Shown here: positions 36,446 to 46,743 of the stretch, in pieces
Position numbering within the stretch: position 1 is the first letter of the stretch
Layout of the letters: each line of letters opens with the position of its first letter
Assembly (NCBI RefSeq): GCF_027497495.1
Contig: NZ_CP114205.1
Span: 2,418,001 to 2,482,000 of the forward strand
Direction: 5' to 3'
Length of the DNA stretch: 64,000 nucleotides
From: Streptomyces tubercidicus
GTDB taxonomy: Bacteria; Actinomycetota; Actinomycetes; Streptomycetales; Streptomycetaceae
Position numbers and translations under genes: made by a program
The notes under the pieces: generated by a model
Databases searched by the model: none
Told to the model about the DNA's origin: nothing
Seen by the model: only the letters and a program-made list of their open reading frames with translations

Positions 36446-36909
36446 GGGGCCGTCCCGCCGGGTTCCCCCGCACCGCTGCCGAGGTTCCAGGTGGCCGAGA
36501 CCTTGAAGCTCGCGTCCCCCTTGCCGGAGAACACCCCCAGGCTCAGATCGGAGCCGAGGGTGACGCCGAACTCCACGGTGACCTCGTCGGGACGGTGGCT
36601 GCCGCCGGCGATCGAGCGATGGATCTGGCCGAGGACGCCGCCGAGCGGCCGCAGGGCCTCTTCGAGGGCCTCCCCGCCACGGGTCAGCGCCCGGCTCATC
36701 CGGCTGTCCACACTGACCGGCTGGGCGGAGCCGAACTCCTCGGGCAGCTCCAACTCGCCCTCGGCACCGGACTGCTGCCGAGGGCCGTCGCCGGACGGCG
36801 GGTGTACGCCGGAGTGTTCGTGCGCGTCCGGACGGCCGGTGGCGGCCGGCCCCTCGGCCCGCAGCCACACGACGGTCGCATCATCAATTCTGAGAGCCAC
36901 GTCCCCCAT
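36442..36909 (-). CDS. Trypco1 / CU044_2847-type trypsin-co-occurring protein
   Basis: A 155-residue protein. Short beta-strands open it (GDVALRIDDATVVWLRAEG), a variable His/Gly/Ser-rich loop follows (30-55), then an amphipathic helix (LEEALRPLGGVLGQIHRSI) and a C-terminal strand block VTVEFGVTLGSDLS...ASFKVSATWNLG. The last block is the signature of the 'trypsin-co-occurring domain 1' family, found beside trypsin-like effectors. Its role is unproven; an inhibitor or target-presentation partner is plausible. It is the first gene of the operon, with its stop overlapping the protease start. The promoter should lie between 36910 and 37022. Confidence 0.8.
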   Translation of the reverse strand: MGDVALRIDDATVVWLRAEGPAATGRPDAHEHSGVHPPSGDGPRQQSGAEGELELPEEFGSAQPVSVDSRMSRALTRGGEALEEALRPLGGVLGQIHRSIAGGSHRPDEVTVEFGVTLGSDLSLGVFSGKGDASFKVSATWNLGSGAGEPGGTAP

Positions 36910-37022
36910 GCCGCTCAGTCTGACACGGGCGGCACGGCCACCGCCCGCACTTTCGCCGCCGAATTTCCGCCTCCGTACCCGGAGTCACCTGCGAAAAGGA
37001 GACGGAAGCGGCATCGGGGGCG

Positions 37023-37871
37023 CTACCCCTGGAGCACCGCGCGCGCCAACTGCCGCGACTGGGCGACGAGTCGGTCCTCGGAGTCCCAGACCTCGGCGTC
37101 CTCCTCCAGGAAGCCGCCGGCGAGGTTGCGGGTGGTGATGGCGACCCGCAGCGGGCCGGGGGCCGGGCGATGGCGGATATGGGCGGTCAGTTCGACGGTG
37201 GGCACCCAGCCGGACAGCCCCATCTCGAAGGCGGTGGGCGGCAGCGCGTCGACGGTCAGCAGGAGGGAGAGCGGGTCGGGTTCGCGGCCGTCGGCGAGGC
37301 CGAACCAGGCGCGCATCTCGCCCTTGCCGGAGGGCGCCCCGACGGCCCAGCCCGCGGTCTCCGGGTCCAGGCGGAGGGCGAGCCGCTCGGCGATGGCGGT
37401 GCTGCCGGGTATCGCGGGGCGGCCGCCGGGGGCACTGTCCGTGCCCAGGCAGTGCTCGTACGGCGGGATGGCCGGGGGTTTGGCGGTGGTGCGGACGTCG
37501 TCGGGGAGCGTGCCGAGGTCGCCGTACGCGGCGAGCACCCGCAGCCGCTCGATCTCGCTGCCGTCCTCGGCGAACTGGACGAGGGTGGCGGTGCCGGTCG
37601 ACATCGTGCGGCCGGTGCGGACCACTTCGGTGCGGATCACGGCGGGGCCGGGGGCCGAGGCCGTCAGGTAGTGCGCGGTGACCGACATCGGGTCGGGGTG
37701 TGGGAGGGCGTCGCCCAGCGCGCGGCCCATGAGGGCGAGGAGGTAGCCGCCGTTGACCGCCTGGATGATCGTCCAGCCGGCGGAGAGGTGCGCGTCATAC
37801 ACGCCGGGGGCGCGGCGGGTGACCGCCGTATCGCGGTCGAACTCGCTGTTGCCGTGGGTCACCAGAGCCAT
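37023..37871 (-). CDS. Double-hotdog acyl-CoA thioesterase family protein
   Basis: A ~282-residue thioesterase-like protein with two hotdog folds. The first carries GWTIIQAVNGGYLLALMGRA (hotdog helix) and TAHYLTASAPGPAVIRTEV. The second carries the charged tail WDSEDRLVAQSRQLARA typical of TesB-like enzymes. It should hydrolyse acyl-CoA, or bind it. The ATG at 37871 is chosen over one at 37880. It is divergent from the TRIC-type gene. A palindrome TACCG-AC-CGGTA lies 25 bp upstream and may be a TetR-type operator tied to fatty-acid metabolism. Confidence 0.82.
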   Translation of the reverse strand: MALVTHGNSEFDRDTAVTRRAPGVYDAHLSAGWTIIQAVNGGYLLALMGRALGDALPHPDPMSVTAHYLTASAPGPAVIRTEVVRTGRTMSTGTATLVQFAEDGSEIERLRVLAAYGDLGTLPDDVRTTAKPPAIPPYEHCLGTDSAPGGRPAIPGSTAIAERLALRLDPETAGWAVGAPSGKGEMRAWFGLADGREPDPLSLLLTVDALPPTAFEMGLSGWVPTVELTAHIRHRPAPGPLRVAITTRNLAGGFLEEDAEVWDSEDRLVAQSRQLARAVLQG

Positions 37872-37895
37872 GGGTTGCACGCTACACCGGATGGT

Positions 37896-37907
37896 TACCG
37901 ACCGGTA
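37896..37907. promoter_or_regulatory. Candidate TetR-type operator in a divergent promoter
   Basis: TACCG-AC-CGGTA, followed by GTGTCA, sits in the 84-bp gap between the thioesterase and TRIC-type genes. Short ACCG/CGGT palindromes of this sort are often bound by TetR repressors in Streptomyces. No such repressor is encoded next door, so the regulator is unknown. Confidence 0.45.
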
Positions 37908-37955
37908 GTGTCAGTTTTTGCCGCCTCGGGCGGAACCGGTCGTTCCGGGCCTGCC

Positions 37956-38603
37956 ATGATGAGCGCCATGCTTCACGTCCTCTACCTGGCCGGCGTCGCG
38001 GCCTTCGCGGCGAGCGGGGTGCTGGCCGCCTACCGCGCCAACATGGACCCCTTCGGCGGACTGGTGCTCGCCTTCGCCGCGTCCATCTCCGGCGGCACGC
38101 TGCGCGATCTCATCCTCGACCGGCGCCCGCTGTACTGGACGCACGACTGGGTACTGCTGACCGTGATCATCTGTGTCGGCGTCGGCACCATGATCTATCT
38201 GCGGTTCTGGCGGCTGCCGCACAAATCCCTGCTGGTGGTCGACGCGATCGGACTGTCCGTCGTCACGGTGATCGGGGCCCGCGCCGCGATCGGCGCGGGT
38301 GCCACCCCGCTCGCCGTGATCATCCTGGCGGTGCTGACCGGGGTCACCGGTGAGGTCGTCCGCGATGTGCTCTGCGGGGAGTTCCCCCCGCTGCTGCTGC
38401 GCGAGGACGTGTACGCGATCGCCGCGCTGGCCGGCGCCTGCTGCTATCTGCTGCTCTACCGCCTCGGCACCGGAGCCACCCCCGCCGCCGCGATCTCGGC
38501 GGGGGTGGTCTTCGGACTGCGGATGGGGGCGGTCTACCTCGGGCTGCATCTGCCGCGGCCCTCGCAGCTGCGCCCCCGGGGCGGCCGGCCGGACACCGAC
38601 TGA
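37956..38603 (+). CDS. TRIC-type cation channel family membrane protein (UPF0126)
   Basis: A ~215-residue membrane protein of the UPF0126/TRIC family (YicG-like), with seven helices in an inverted repeat of three plus one. The paired glycine-rich motifs GGTLRDLILDRRP and GEVVRDVLCGEFP mark the two repeats. Eukaryotic relatives are trimeric K+ channels; bacterial members may also be glycine-related transporters. The N-terminus has three close ATG codons (37956, 37959, 37968); the first is used here. The longer open frame upstream is antisense to the thioesterase gene. Confidence 0.9.
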   Translation: MMSAMLHVLYLAGVAAFAASGVLAAYRANMDPFGGLVLAFAASISGGTLRDLILDRRPLYWTHDWVLLTVIICVGVGTMIYLRFWRLPHKSLLVVDAIGLSVVTVIGARAAIGAGATPLAVIILAVLTGVTGEVVRDVLCGEFPPLLLREDVYAIAALAGACCYLLLYRLGTGATPAAAISAGVVFGLRMGAVYLGLHLPRPSQLRPRGGRPDTD

Positions 38604-38619
38604 CCCGCGCGGCCGGGGC

Positions 38620-40026
38620 CTACTGCGGCAGCGGCGGCCTGCTGTCGGTGTTCAGCCAGGTGTCGAAGAGATCGTCCAGCTGCTGCCCGGAGATCTTCTC
38701 GGCGAGCGCGATGAACTGGGAGGTGTCCGCGTTGCCGTAGCGGTGGCGGGCGGTCCAGGCCGGCAGCAGCTTGAAGAACGCCGTGTCGCCGATCCGCTCC
38801 CGCAGCACCTGGAGCGTCATCGCGCCCCGCGTGTACACCGCACCGGCGAACATGGTGTCCCGCTGCGGATCGGCGACCTTCACCTTCCAGAAGTCGTTGT
38901 CGGCCGGGATGTCGGCGTACTGGGCGCGGAGCGCGTCATGGGCGCTGCGGGTGCCCCGGTGCTCGCTCCACAGCCACTGCGCATACGTGGCGAAGCCCTC
39001 GTTGAGCCAGATGTTCTTCCACTGCTTCACCGAGACCGAGTCGCCGAACCACTGGTGCGCCAGCTCATGGACGATGGTGGACTCGCTGCGGACGGCCGAG
39101 TAGACCGGCTTGGACTGCACCTCCAGCGAGAAACCGGCCTGCGGCATGTCGTCGACGATCGCTCCGGTCACCTCGAAGGGGTACGGCCCGAAGACCTTCG
39201 ACCAGTAGTCGGTGGCCTCCGCGGTGATGCCGTAGACGTCGACCTTGCCGGTGGGAAGGGTGGGGTCGGTGGCCACGTAGATAGGGGTGCCGCCGGGCGT
39301 GGTGCCCGTACGGACGTCGAACTTCCCGATGGTGGCGGTGGCCAGGTAGGTGGCCATCGGACGGCTCTCGCGCCAGTGGGCGTACGAGCGGCCGTGCGCC
39401 TCCCGGGAGCCGACCAGCCGCCCGTTGGACACCCCGGTCAGGCCCTTGGGGGCGTCGATGCGGATGTCGTAGGTCGCCTTGTCGCCCGGGTGGTCGCTGG
39501 AGGGGAACCATGTCGAGGCGGCGTTCGGCTCGCAGGCGACGAAGACCCCGTCCTTGGTCTTCATCCAGCCGTAGTCGGACCCGAAGACGATCGGGCCGCT
39601 CAGCGGCTTGGGGACACCGTGGTAGGCGACGGTGACGGTGAACTTCGTGCCGCGGCGCAGCGGGAAGTCGGGGCGGACGGCTATCTCGTCGCCGGATCTG
39701 CCGAAGTGGGCCCGCCGGCCGTTGACCCGGACGCTGTCGACCGTCAGCTTCTGGAGATCCAGGTCGAAGGCGGAGAGGTTCTTGGTGGCGCGGGCGGTGA
39801 GTGTCGTCCGGCCGTCGAGCCGGCCGCTGCCGGGGTGGTAGCTGACCCCGAGGTCGTAGTGCAGGGCATCGAAGCCGCCGTTGCCCAGGCGGGGGAAGTA
39901 CGGGTCACCGACGCCGGGGGCGCCGGGTGACGCGCCGGGAGCGGCGGCGATGGAGGCGGCCGAGGCCACGGCGGTGGCCAGGGCGAGCCAGCGGGAGGTG
40001 CGGCGCGCAGAACGGGAGAGTGCCAT
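38620..40026 (-). CDS. Secreted M1-family metallopeptidase
   Basis: A ~468-residue secreted zinc aminopeptidase of the M1 family. A Sec signal (RWLALATAVASAASIAAAPG) occupies the first ~35 residues. The beta-barrel N-domain, the substrate loop (GAVYTRGAMTLQVLR is the C-side), and the zinc site HELAHQWFGD with downstream NEGFATYAQW are all present. The C-terminal helical domain of long M1 enzymes is missing; short secreted Streptomyces members share this. The ATG at 40026 fits the signal peptide; one at 40047 is possible. The peptide importer genes next to it could take up its products. Confidence 0.9.
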   Translation of the reverse strand: MALSRSARRTSRWLALATAVASAASIAAAPGASPGAPGVGDPYFPRLGNGGFDALHYDLGVSYHPGSGRLDGRTTLTARATKNLSAFDLDLQKLTVDSVRVNGRRAHFGRSGDEIAVRPDFPLRRGTKFTVTVAYHGVPKPLSGPIVFGSDYGWMKTKDGVFVACEPNAASTWFPSSDHPGDKATYDIRIDAPKGLTGVSNGRLVGSREAHGRSYAHWRESRPMATYLATATIGKFDVRTGTTPGGTPIYVATDPTLPTGKVDVYGITAEATDYWSKVFGPYPFEVTGAIVDDMPQAGFSLEVQSKPVYSAVRSESTIVHELAHQWFGDSVSVKQWKNIWLNEGFATYAQWLWSEHRGTRSAHDALRAQYADIPADNDFWKVKVADPQRDTMFAGAVYTRGAMTLQVLRERIGDTAFFKLLPAWTARHRYGNADTSQFIALAEKISGQQLDDLFDTWLNTDSRPPLPQ

Positions 40027-40124
40027 GAGCCGTCCTTTCGGACACACGGGCGAATGGAGAACAACCGCGCCGACTCTGCACCCTCCCGTTCCGCTTTGTC
40101 CTGGACTTTGCCAATTCCTCGGCG

Positions 40125-41239
<1,115 letters not shown>

Positions 41240-41243
<4 letters not shown>

Positions 41244-42385
41244 AGCTTCGGCGCAATCTCTTCGGTCCAGATACGCTCGCGCTCCTCCTGCGACATATGG
41301 CAGGCGGAGAAGTGCCCTCCCCCGTCGGCTACGCCCCCATTGGCGGGGGTGCCCCCACTGCCGGCCTCGCGCAGCTCGGGGCGGACCGTACGGGTGAGGT
41401 TGTCCTTGGGCACGTCCGCATACGGGCAGCGGGGGTTGAAGGCGCAGCCGGACGGGACGTTGATCAGGCTGGGCGGGGAGCCCTTGACCGGGATCAGCCG
41501 GTCCGTCTGGTCACGGTCGATGCGCGGCATGGAGCCGAGCAGCCCCCAGGTGTAGGGGTGCCGGGGCTCGTAGAAGACCTTCTCGGCCGGGCCGCGCTCG
41601 ACGCACCGGCCGCCGTACATCACCAGCAGATCGTCGGCGAGTTCGGCGACCACCCCGAGGTCGTGGGTGATGATGATGACCGCCGAGCCGAACTCCTTCT
41701 GCAGATCGCGGATCAGGTCCAGGATCTGCGCCTGGACGGTGACGTCCAGTGCGGTGGTCGGCTCGTCCGCGATCAGCAGCTCGGGGTTGTTGACCAGCGC
41801 CATCGCGATCATGGCACGCTGGCGCATACCGCCGGAGAACTGGTGCGGATGGTCGTCGATCCGCTTGTCGGGCTGCGGGATGCCGACCCGGTCGAGCATC
41901 TCGACGGCCCGTTTGCGGGCGGTCTTCTTGTCGACGTCGTGGTGGACGCGGTAGGCCTCCATGATCTGGTTGCCGACCGAGTAGAAGGGGTGCAGCGCGG
42001 ACAGCGGATCCTGGAAGATCATGGCCATCTCGCGGCCGCGCAGCCGGCGCACCTCGTCCGGTTCGGCGGAGACCAGCTCCTTGCCGTCCAGCCAGATCTC
42101 GCCGGACATGTCCACCGTGCCGCGCTGCTGGCGCGAGGCGCGGTGCAGGCCCATCACGGCGAGTGAGGTGACGGACTTGCCGGAGCCGGACTCGCCGACG
42201 ATGCCGAGCGTTTTGCCCTTCTCCAGGCTGAAGTTCAGACCGTCGACGGACTTCACCAGCCCGTCGTCGGTGCGGAAGTGCACCTTCAGGTCCCGCACTT
42301 CGAGGAAGGCGGACGGGGGCCGGGTGCCGGCCGCGGTGGGCTCGCCCACGACGGCCTCGGTCTTGTCCTCGGAGGAGTCGGTCAC
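41240..42385 (-). CDS. Peptide ABC transporter ATP-binding protein (DppD/OppD type)
   Basis: A 381-residue ATPase partner in the same importer. Walker [14 protein letters not shown], signature [12 protein letters not shown], Walker [12 protein letters not shown], then [12 protein letters not shown] with the usual cysteine pair. The GTG at 42385 overlaps the DppB-type stop (GTGA), so translation is coupled. The longer upstream frame lies inside that gene and is not used. An Asn-Gly-Gly insertion near the C-terminus is unusual but harmless-looking. Confidence 0.95.
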
Positions 42386-43392
42386 GAGAGCCTCACCCGC
42401 GGGTCGACGGCGGCGTACAGAACGTCCACCACCAGATTGCACATGACGATGAAGAACGCGGCGAGCAAGGTCACGCCGAGGATGTTCGGCAGGTCGTTGG
42501 CGTTGATCGCCTCGACGGCGAAGGCGCCGACTCCCTTGAGCGAGAAGACCTGTTCGGTGATCAGCGCACCGCCGAGCAGCAGGCCCAGGTCCATGCCGAA
42601 GACCGTGATGATCGGGGTGAGCGCGGCCCGCAGACCGTGCCGTACGACCACCTTGCGCTCCCGCAGGCCCTTGGCGCGGGCCGTCCGGATGTAGTCCTCG
42701 CTCAGCGTTTCCAGCATGCCGGCCCGGGTGAGCCGGGCGTAGAGCGCGGAGTAGAGGAAGGCCAGGGTGACCCAGGGCAGGACCAGGGTCCGGGCCCAGC
42801 CGAAGGGATCCTCGGTCAGAGCGATGTAGTCACTGCGCTCGAAGACCGGCCACTGGTAGGTGAACAGGGCCAGCGCCAGGGCGCCGGTGAAGAACATCGG
42901 GAGGGAGACTCCGGCCAGCGCGACCCCCATCGCCATCCGGTCGAAGAGCGAGCCGGGGCGCAGCGCGGAGAGCACACCGGTGGCGACACCGGAGACGACC
43001 CACAGCACGGCCGCACCGGCGGCCAGCGAGAGGGTCACCGGAAGCCGGGACTGGATCTCCGGCCAGACCTCGATATGCGTTTTGAAGGAGTAACCGAAGC
43101 ACGGCACATGGCACTTGGCCGCTTCCGGTCCGAATCTGTAGTCGACGCCGACGAAAATGCCCTTCAGGAAATCCCAGTACTGCTCGTACACGGGCTTGTC
43201 CAGGCCGAGATTCTTTTTCACCGCGGCGATATCCGCGGGTGTGGGGGCCTTTCCGATGTACTGCTGGGCAAGCTGGTCGGTGCTCTGCCCGGCCAGCTTC
43301 GGCAGCAGAAAGAAAATGCCGAAGGTGACCGCGCTGACGATCAGCAGCAGAATCACCGCGCTGATCAACCTGCGGATGAGGTACGAGAACAC
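42382..43392 (-). CDS. Peptide ABC transporter permease (DppB/OppB type)
   Basis: A 336-residue permease with six membrane helices and a large extracellular loop after helix 1. Family start [29 protein letters not shown] and the EAA-like loop [28 protein letters not shown] are clear. Two cysteines in CHVPCFGYS lie in the external loop. It couples with the two ATPases and the DppC-type permease. Confidence 0.95.
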   Translation of the reverse strand: MFSYLIRRLISAVILLLIVSAVTFGIFFLLPKLAGQSTDQLAQQYIGKAPTPADIAAVKKNLGLDKPVYEQYWDFLKGIFVGVDYRFGPEAAKCHVPCFGYSFKTHIEVWPEIQSRLPVTLSLAAGAAVLWVVSGVATGVLSALRPGSLFDRMAMGVALAGVSLPMFFTGALALALFTYQWPVFERSDYIALTEDPFGWARTLVLPWVTLAFLYSALYARLTRAGMLETLSEDYIRTARAKGLRERKVVVRHGLRAALTPIITVFGMDLGLLLGGALITEQVFSLKGVGAFAVEAINANDLPNILGVTLLAAFFIVMCNLVVDVLYAAVDPRVRLS

Positions 43393-43469
43393 GGGATGCG
43401 GCCTCGGTGCCGCGGACCGGCCGGGGCCGGCCCGCGGACACCAATGCCTTCACCTGCCTTCCAGGGCTG

Positions 43470-45221
43470 CTACTTCTTGACGCCGATGTTGAGGTAGTCG
43501 TACTGACCGCTGAAGGCCGAGGTGGACACCAGGTTGGTGGCCTTGGGCGAGCGGTACATCAGGACCTTGAAATAGGTGAGCGGAACGATCGCCGCCTGCT
43601 CCATCGTCTTCTTGTCGATCTCGGCGTACGCCTTCTCGCGGGCCGCCTTGTCGGTGTTGGCGATGGCGCTGTCGAGCAGCTTGTTGATCTCCGGGTCGTC
43701 CAGCTCCGACAGGTTGGTGTTACCGGACTGGCTGATCGCCTTGCCGTTGAGGATCTGCTGGAGGTAGCCGTAGCCGGTCGGGAAGTCCGAGCCCCACTGC
43801 ATCATGATCAGGCCGACGTTGTTCTTCTTGTTGAACTTCGGCACACCGGCGTAGTCCGAGAAGTACTTGCTGGTGGGGTAGGACTGGATCTTGGCGGTGA
43901 CGCCGATCTTCTTGAGCGAGTCGATGACCGTGGTGGCCGCGTCGACCTCGTCCTGGCGGTCGTTGCGGGCCAGGATCGTGGTCGTGGTCTTGCCGGCGCC
44001 GCACTTGTCCCAGTGCTTCTTGGCCTCGGTCAGATCCAGCTTGTCGCCGTCGTACTTCTGCGGGTACAGGTCGTACTTCTGGTAGCCCTCGATGTCCGTC
44101 GGCAGGACCGTGGAGGCCAGCTCACCGCGTATCGGGCCGCCGAGCGAGGTCTGGACGGCCTTCTTGTCGATCGCGTACTGGACGGCCTTGCGGCACTCGA
44201 TGTTGTCGAACGGCTTCACCTTGGTGTTGAGCGCCGTGTAGACCAGCCGCTGGCCGAGCGTGTTGTCGGTGTTGGCCTTCTCCTTGGGGTCGGTCAGCAG
44301 CTGGGCCTGCGTCTGCCCGTCGACACCGCGGCCGGCCAGGTCCACCAGGGTGTTGCCGGACTTGAGGTCCTTGTCGATGGTCGACTGGGCGACCTTCAGA
44401 TTCAGGACGATCTTGTCGGGCAGCTGCTTGCGCAGCGGGTCGGTCTTCGCGGACCACTGCGGGTTGCGGACCAGGGTGAGCTTCTTGCCCTCCGCATAGC
44501 TCTCGAACTTGTACGAGCCGGTCGAGAGCACGGACTTGGTGTAGTCGGCGCCCTTGTCCTTGGCCTGTGGGACCGGAGCGGTCTGCGGGGCGCTCACCAG
44601 GTAGTCGAACTCGGCGAACGGCTTCTTCAGGTGGAAGACCACCGTCTGCGCGTCCGGGGTCTCGATGGACTTCAGCCCGGCCTTGCTCTTGTCCTTGTAG
44701 GGACCCTTGTAGCCGCCGTCGTTGTCCTTGAGGAACTGCTGGAAGTAGTTCGGACCCAGCGAGAGGACGTCGCGCGCGAAGTTGCTGCGCTCGACGGCGT
44801 ACTTGACGTCCTGCGAGGTGACCTCGGTGCCGTCGTCGTACTTGACGCCCTTGCGGATCTTGTACGTCCAGGTCTTGCCGCCGTCGCTGGGCTTGCCCAT
44901 CGACTCGGCGAGGTCCGGGACCAGCTCATTGCCCTTGGCGCCGGGGCCCGGCTTGAAGGTGGTGAGCGGGCGCGCGTAGAGCCGGCTGAAGTTGTAGATG
45001 AAGGCGTAGTAGGTGTTGCCCGGGTCGAACGACTCGGGGGCGTCGCTGAGCGCGTAGGTGACCGTGCCGCCCTTCGCGTCCGAGGCGTTGACGACGCCCT
45101 TGGTGGCGGCGTTCGCCTCGCCCGAGCCTTCCGAGGAGCCCTTGCCCCCGCTGCAGCCGGCCAGCAAAAGGCCCGCACTGGTGATGGCCGCGACAGCCGC
45201 GACCGGAACTGACCTTCGCAT
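43470..45221 (-). CDS. Peptide ABC transporter substrate-binding lipoprotein
   Basis: A 583-residue extracellular solute-binding protein (SBP family 5). The signal ends at lipobox LLAGC (Cys23), so it is lipid-anchored. The mature part shows GGTVTYALSDAPESFDPGN, the family motif VVFHLKKPFAEFDYL, and the late NNVGLIMMQWGSDFPTGYGYL. It should bind short peptides, though nickel or other ligands occur in the family. It lies between the two permease genes. The 77-bp gap before dppB and the gap to dppC leave room for processing or internal promoters. Confidence 0.95.
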   Translation of the reverse strand: MRRSVPVAAVAAITSAGLLLAGCSGGKGSSEGSGEANAATKGVVNASDAKGGTVTYALSDAPESFDPGNTYYAFIYNFSRLYARPLTTFKPGPGAKGNELVPDLAESMGKPSDGGKTWTYKIRKGVKYDDGTEVTSQDVKYAVERSNFARDVLSLGPNYFQQFLKDNDGGYKGPYKDKSKAGLKSIETPDAQTVVFHLKKPFAEFDYLVSAPQTAPVPQAKDKGADYTKSVLSTGSYKFESYAEGKKLTLVRNPQWSAKTDPLRKQLPDKIVLNLKVAQSTIDKDLKSGNTLVDLAGRGVDGQTQAQLLTDPKEKANTDNTLGQRLVYTALNTKVKPFDNIECRKAVQYAIDKKAVQTSLGGPIRGELASTVLPTDIEGYQKYDLYPQKYDGDKLDLTEAKKHWDKCGAGKTTTTILARNDRQDEVDAATTVIDSLKKIGVTAKIQSYPTSKYFSDYAGVPKFNKKNNVGLIMMQWGSDFPTGYGYLQQILNGKAISQSGNTNLSELDDPEINKLLDSAIANTDKAAREKAYAEIDKKTMEQAAIVPLTYFKVLMYRSPKATNLVSTSAFSGQYDYLNIGVKK

Positions 45222-45246
45222 GATGGTCGGTGTCCCCTTCGTTCGT

Positions 45247-45275
45247 CGAGATACGTCGATACATCGATATGTCGG
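45247..45275. promoter_or_regulatory. Repeat-rich leader upstream of the substrate-binding protein
   Basis: CGAGATACGTCGATACATCG followed by ATATGTCG gives three near-copies of CGATAC/CGATAT at 8-10-bp spacing, with partial dyad symmetry, about 25-55 bp upstream of the start at 45221. It might be an operator or an RNA stem. No known protein site is recognised. Confidence 0.3.
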
Positions 45276-45362
45276 AACTTGCGGAACTGCGTCACTTGCC
45301 GAACTGCGGAAAGCGCTGGTGGGGCTTCTGGTGAGACGTCTGAGCGGGTGCCGGGCGCGGCC

Positions 45363-46361
45363 TCAGCGGCTGCGCGGGTCCAGGGCGTCCCTCAGACCGT
45401 CACCGAGCAGGTTGAACGCCAGCACGGTGACGAAGATCGCGAGGCCGGGGACGATCATGTACTGGGGGTCGACCTCGTAGTACTTGACCGCCTGGTTGAG
45501 CATGCCGCCCCAGGACGCCTGGGGCGGCTGGATGCCGACGCCCAGGAAGCTCAGCGCCGCCTCGAAGAGGATGTTGGAAGGGATCAGCAGGGTGGAGTAG
45601 ACGATGATCGGGCCCACCAGGTTGGGCAGCAGCTCCCGGAAGAGGATGAACGGGCCGCGGGCCCCCATGCCGCGGGCGGCGTCGACGAATTCCCGCTCGC
45701 GCAGCGACAGCGTCTGCGCGCGCACGATCCGCCCCATGTAGGGCCAGTTGAAGAAGCCGATCACGAAGATCAGCACCGAGATGTGCAGCGGCAGGCCCTC
45801 CAGACCGAAGGCGCCGCCCTGCAGCGAGGCGGAGATCGCGATGGCGAACAGCAGCAGCGGGAAGGCCAGGAAGACATCCATCATCCGGCTGATGACGGCG
45901 TCCACCCGCCCGCGGTAGAAGCCGGCGACCACACCGAGGACGGTGCCGATGGCGACCGACAGCAGGGTCGCGCCGAACGCCACGATCAGCGACACCCAGG
46001 AGCCCTCCAGGATCCGGGCGAGCAGATCGCGGCCGAACTTCGGGTCCACCCCCAGCGGATGGTCCCCGCTCATTCCGCCGAAGTCGCCCTTGGGGAGCGT
46101 GGTGTTGGGGTCGATCAGCGACTGGTTCGGGTTGTTGGGGTCCAGCCCCAGCAGCGACTGGATCGGACGGGAGAGCGCGGCGATCGCGATCAGCAGGATG
46201 ACAACGATGGCACCGGCCACCGCGACCTTGTCCCGCCGGAAACGCAGCCAGGCGATCCGACCGAGGGAGCGCCCCTCGATCCGGTGTGCTTCCACGCCTT
46301 TCAGCACCGCTTCCGGCTGCGCCTCAGCAGCAGCTCCGGTGGTCTCGATCGGTGCGGTCAC
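45363..46361 (-). CDS. Peptide ABC transporter permease (DppC/OppC type)
   Basis: A ~332-residue permease, first gene of the importer operon. The N-terminal cytoplasmic segment has the OppC_N signature (GRIAWLRFRRDKVAVAGAIVV). The external loop contains DPNTTLPKGDFGG, and the EAA-type loop is FVDAARGMGARGPFILFRELLP. The GTG start at 46361 is chosen because GAGAGGGGTCAGGGG lies upstream and the N-terminus then matches the family. Order here is C-A-B-D-F, rather than the usual A-B-C-D-F. Confidence 0.94.
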   Translation of the reverse strand: MTAPIETTGAAAEAQPEAVLKGVEAHRIEGRSLGRIAWLRFRRDKVAVAGAIVVILLIAIAALSRPIQSLLGLDPNNPNQSLIDPNTTLPKGDFGGMSGDHPLGVDPKFGRDLLARILEGSWVSLIVAFGATLLSVAIGTVLGVVAGFYRGRVDAVISRMMDVFLAFPLLLFAIAISASLQGGAFGLEGLPLHISVLIFVIGFFNWPYMGRIVRAQTLSLREREFVDAARGMGARGPFILFRELLPNLVGPIIVYSTLLIPSNILFEAALSFLGVGIQPPQASWGGMLNQAVKYYEVDPQYMIVPGLAIFVTVLAFNLLGDGLRDALDPRSR

Positions 46362-46743
46362 GGTGCCCCTGACCCCTCTCGGCCGGCGGTGGCCGGCCCA
46401 TGCCCGCCGCGGTAGCGGCCTGATACACATCACTGGTGCAGGTCTTGCAGGCATCGCGAAGTTCGCGTTTATGGAATGTCAAAAAGTGCGCGACGCCGTT
46501 CTCGAATGACGCTCGTAGCAAAAGGCCGAGGCCCTGTGTTGCCGGGAGTCTTCATCCGATTCGCGATCAGTCACCAGCCCTGAACAGGAAAGGATGCGTA
46601 ACTGTGATGTGGTCCGCGACATTCCGTTATACGGACAGCGGAGCGGTCTGAGCGGAGTGCATACCCGTGAGAAAAAAGCTCAACTGCGGGGCGCCCGGGG
46701 CGAATTCACCCGGGGCCCGGTGCCGGAGCGGTGCCGCCGGGCG
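46362..46743. other. Promoter region of the peptide importer, no gene seen
   Basis: About 380 bp between the DppC-type gene and the SseB-C gene. On the minus strand TTGACA at 46482-46477, about 120 bp from the GTG, is a possible -35 element, though no good -10 lies 17 bp later. I see no convincing ORF. The region between 46590 and 46700 is less GC-rich than its surroundings. Confidence 0.4.

Noticed and set aside
36446..36868. Extension of the protease frame upstream of 36445
   Set aside because: It overlaps the Trypco1 gene in another frame, is Arg-rich and lacks a ribosome-binding site, so GTG 36445 is the better start.
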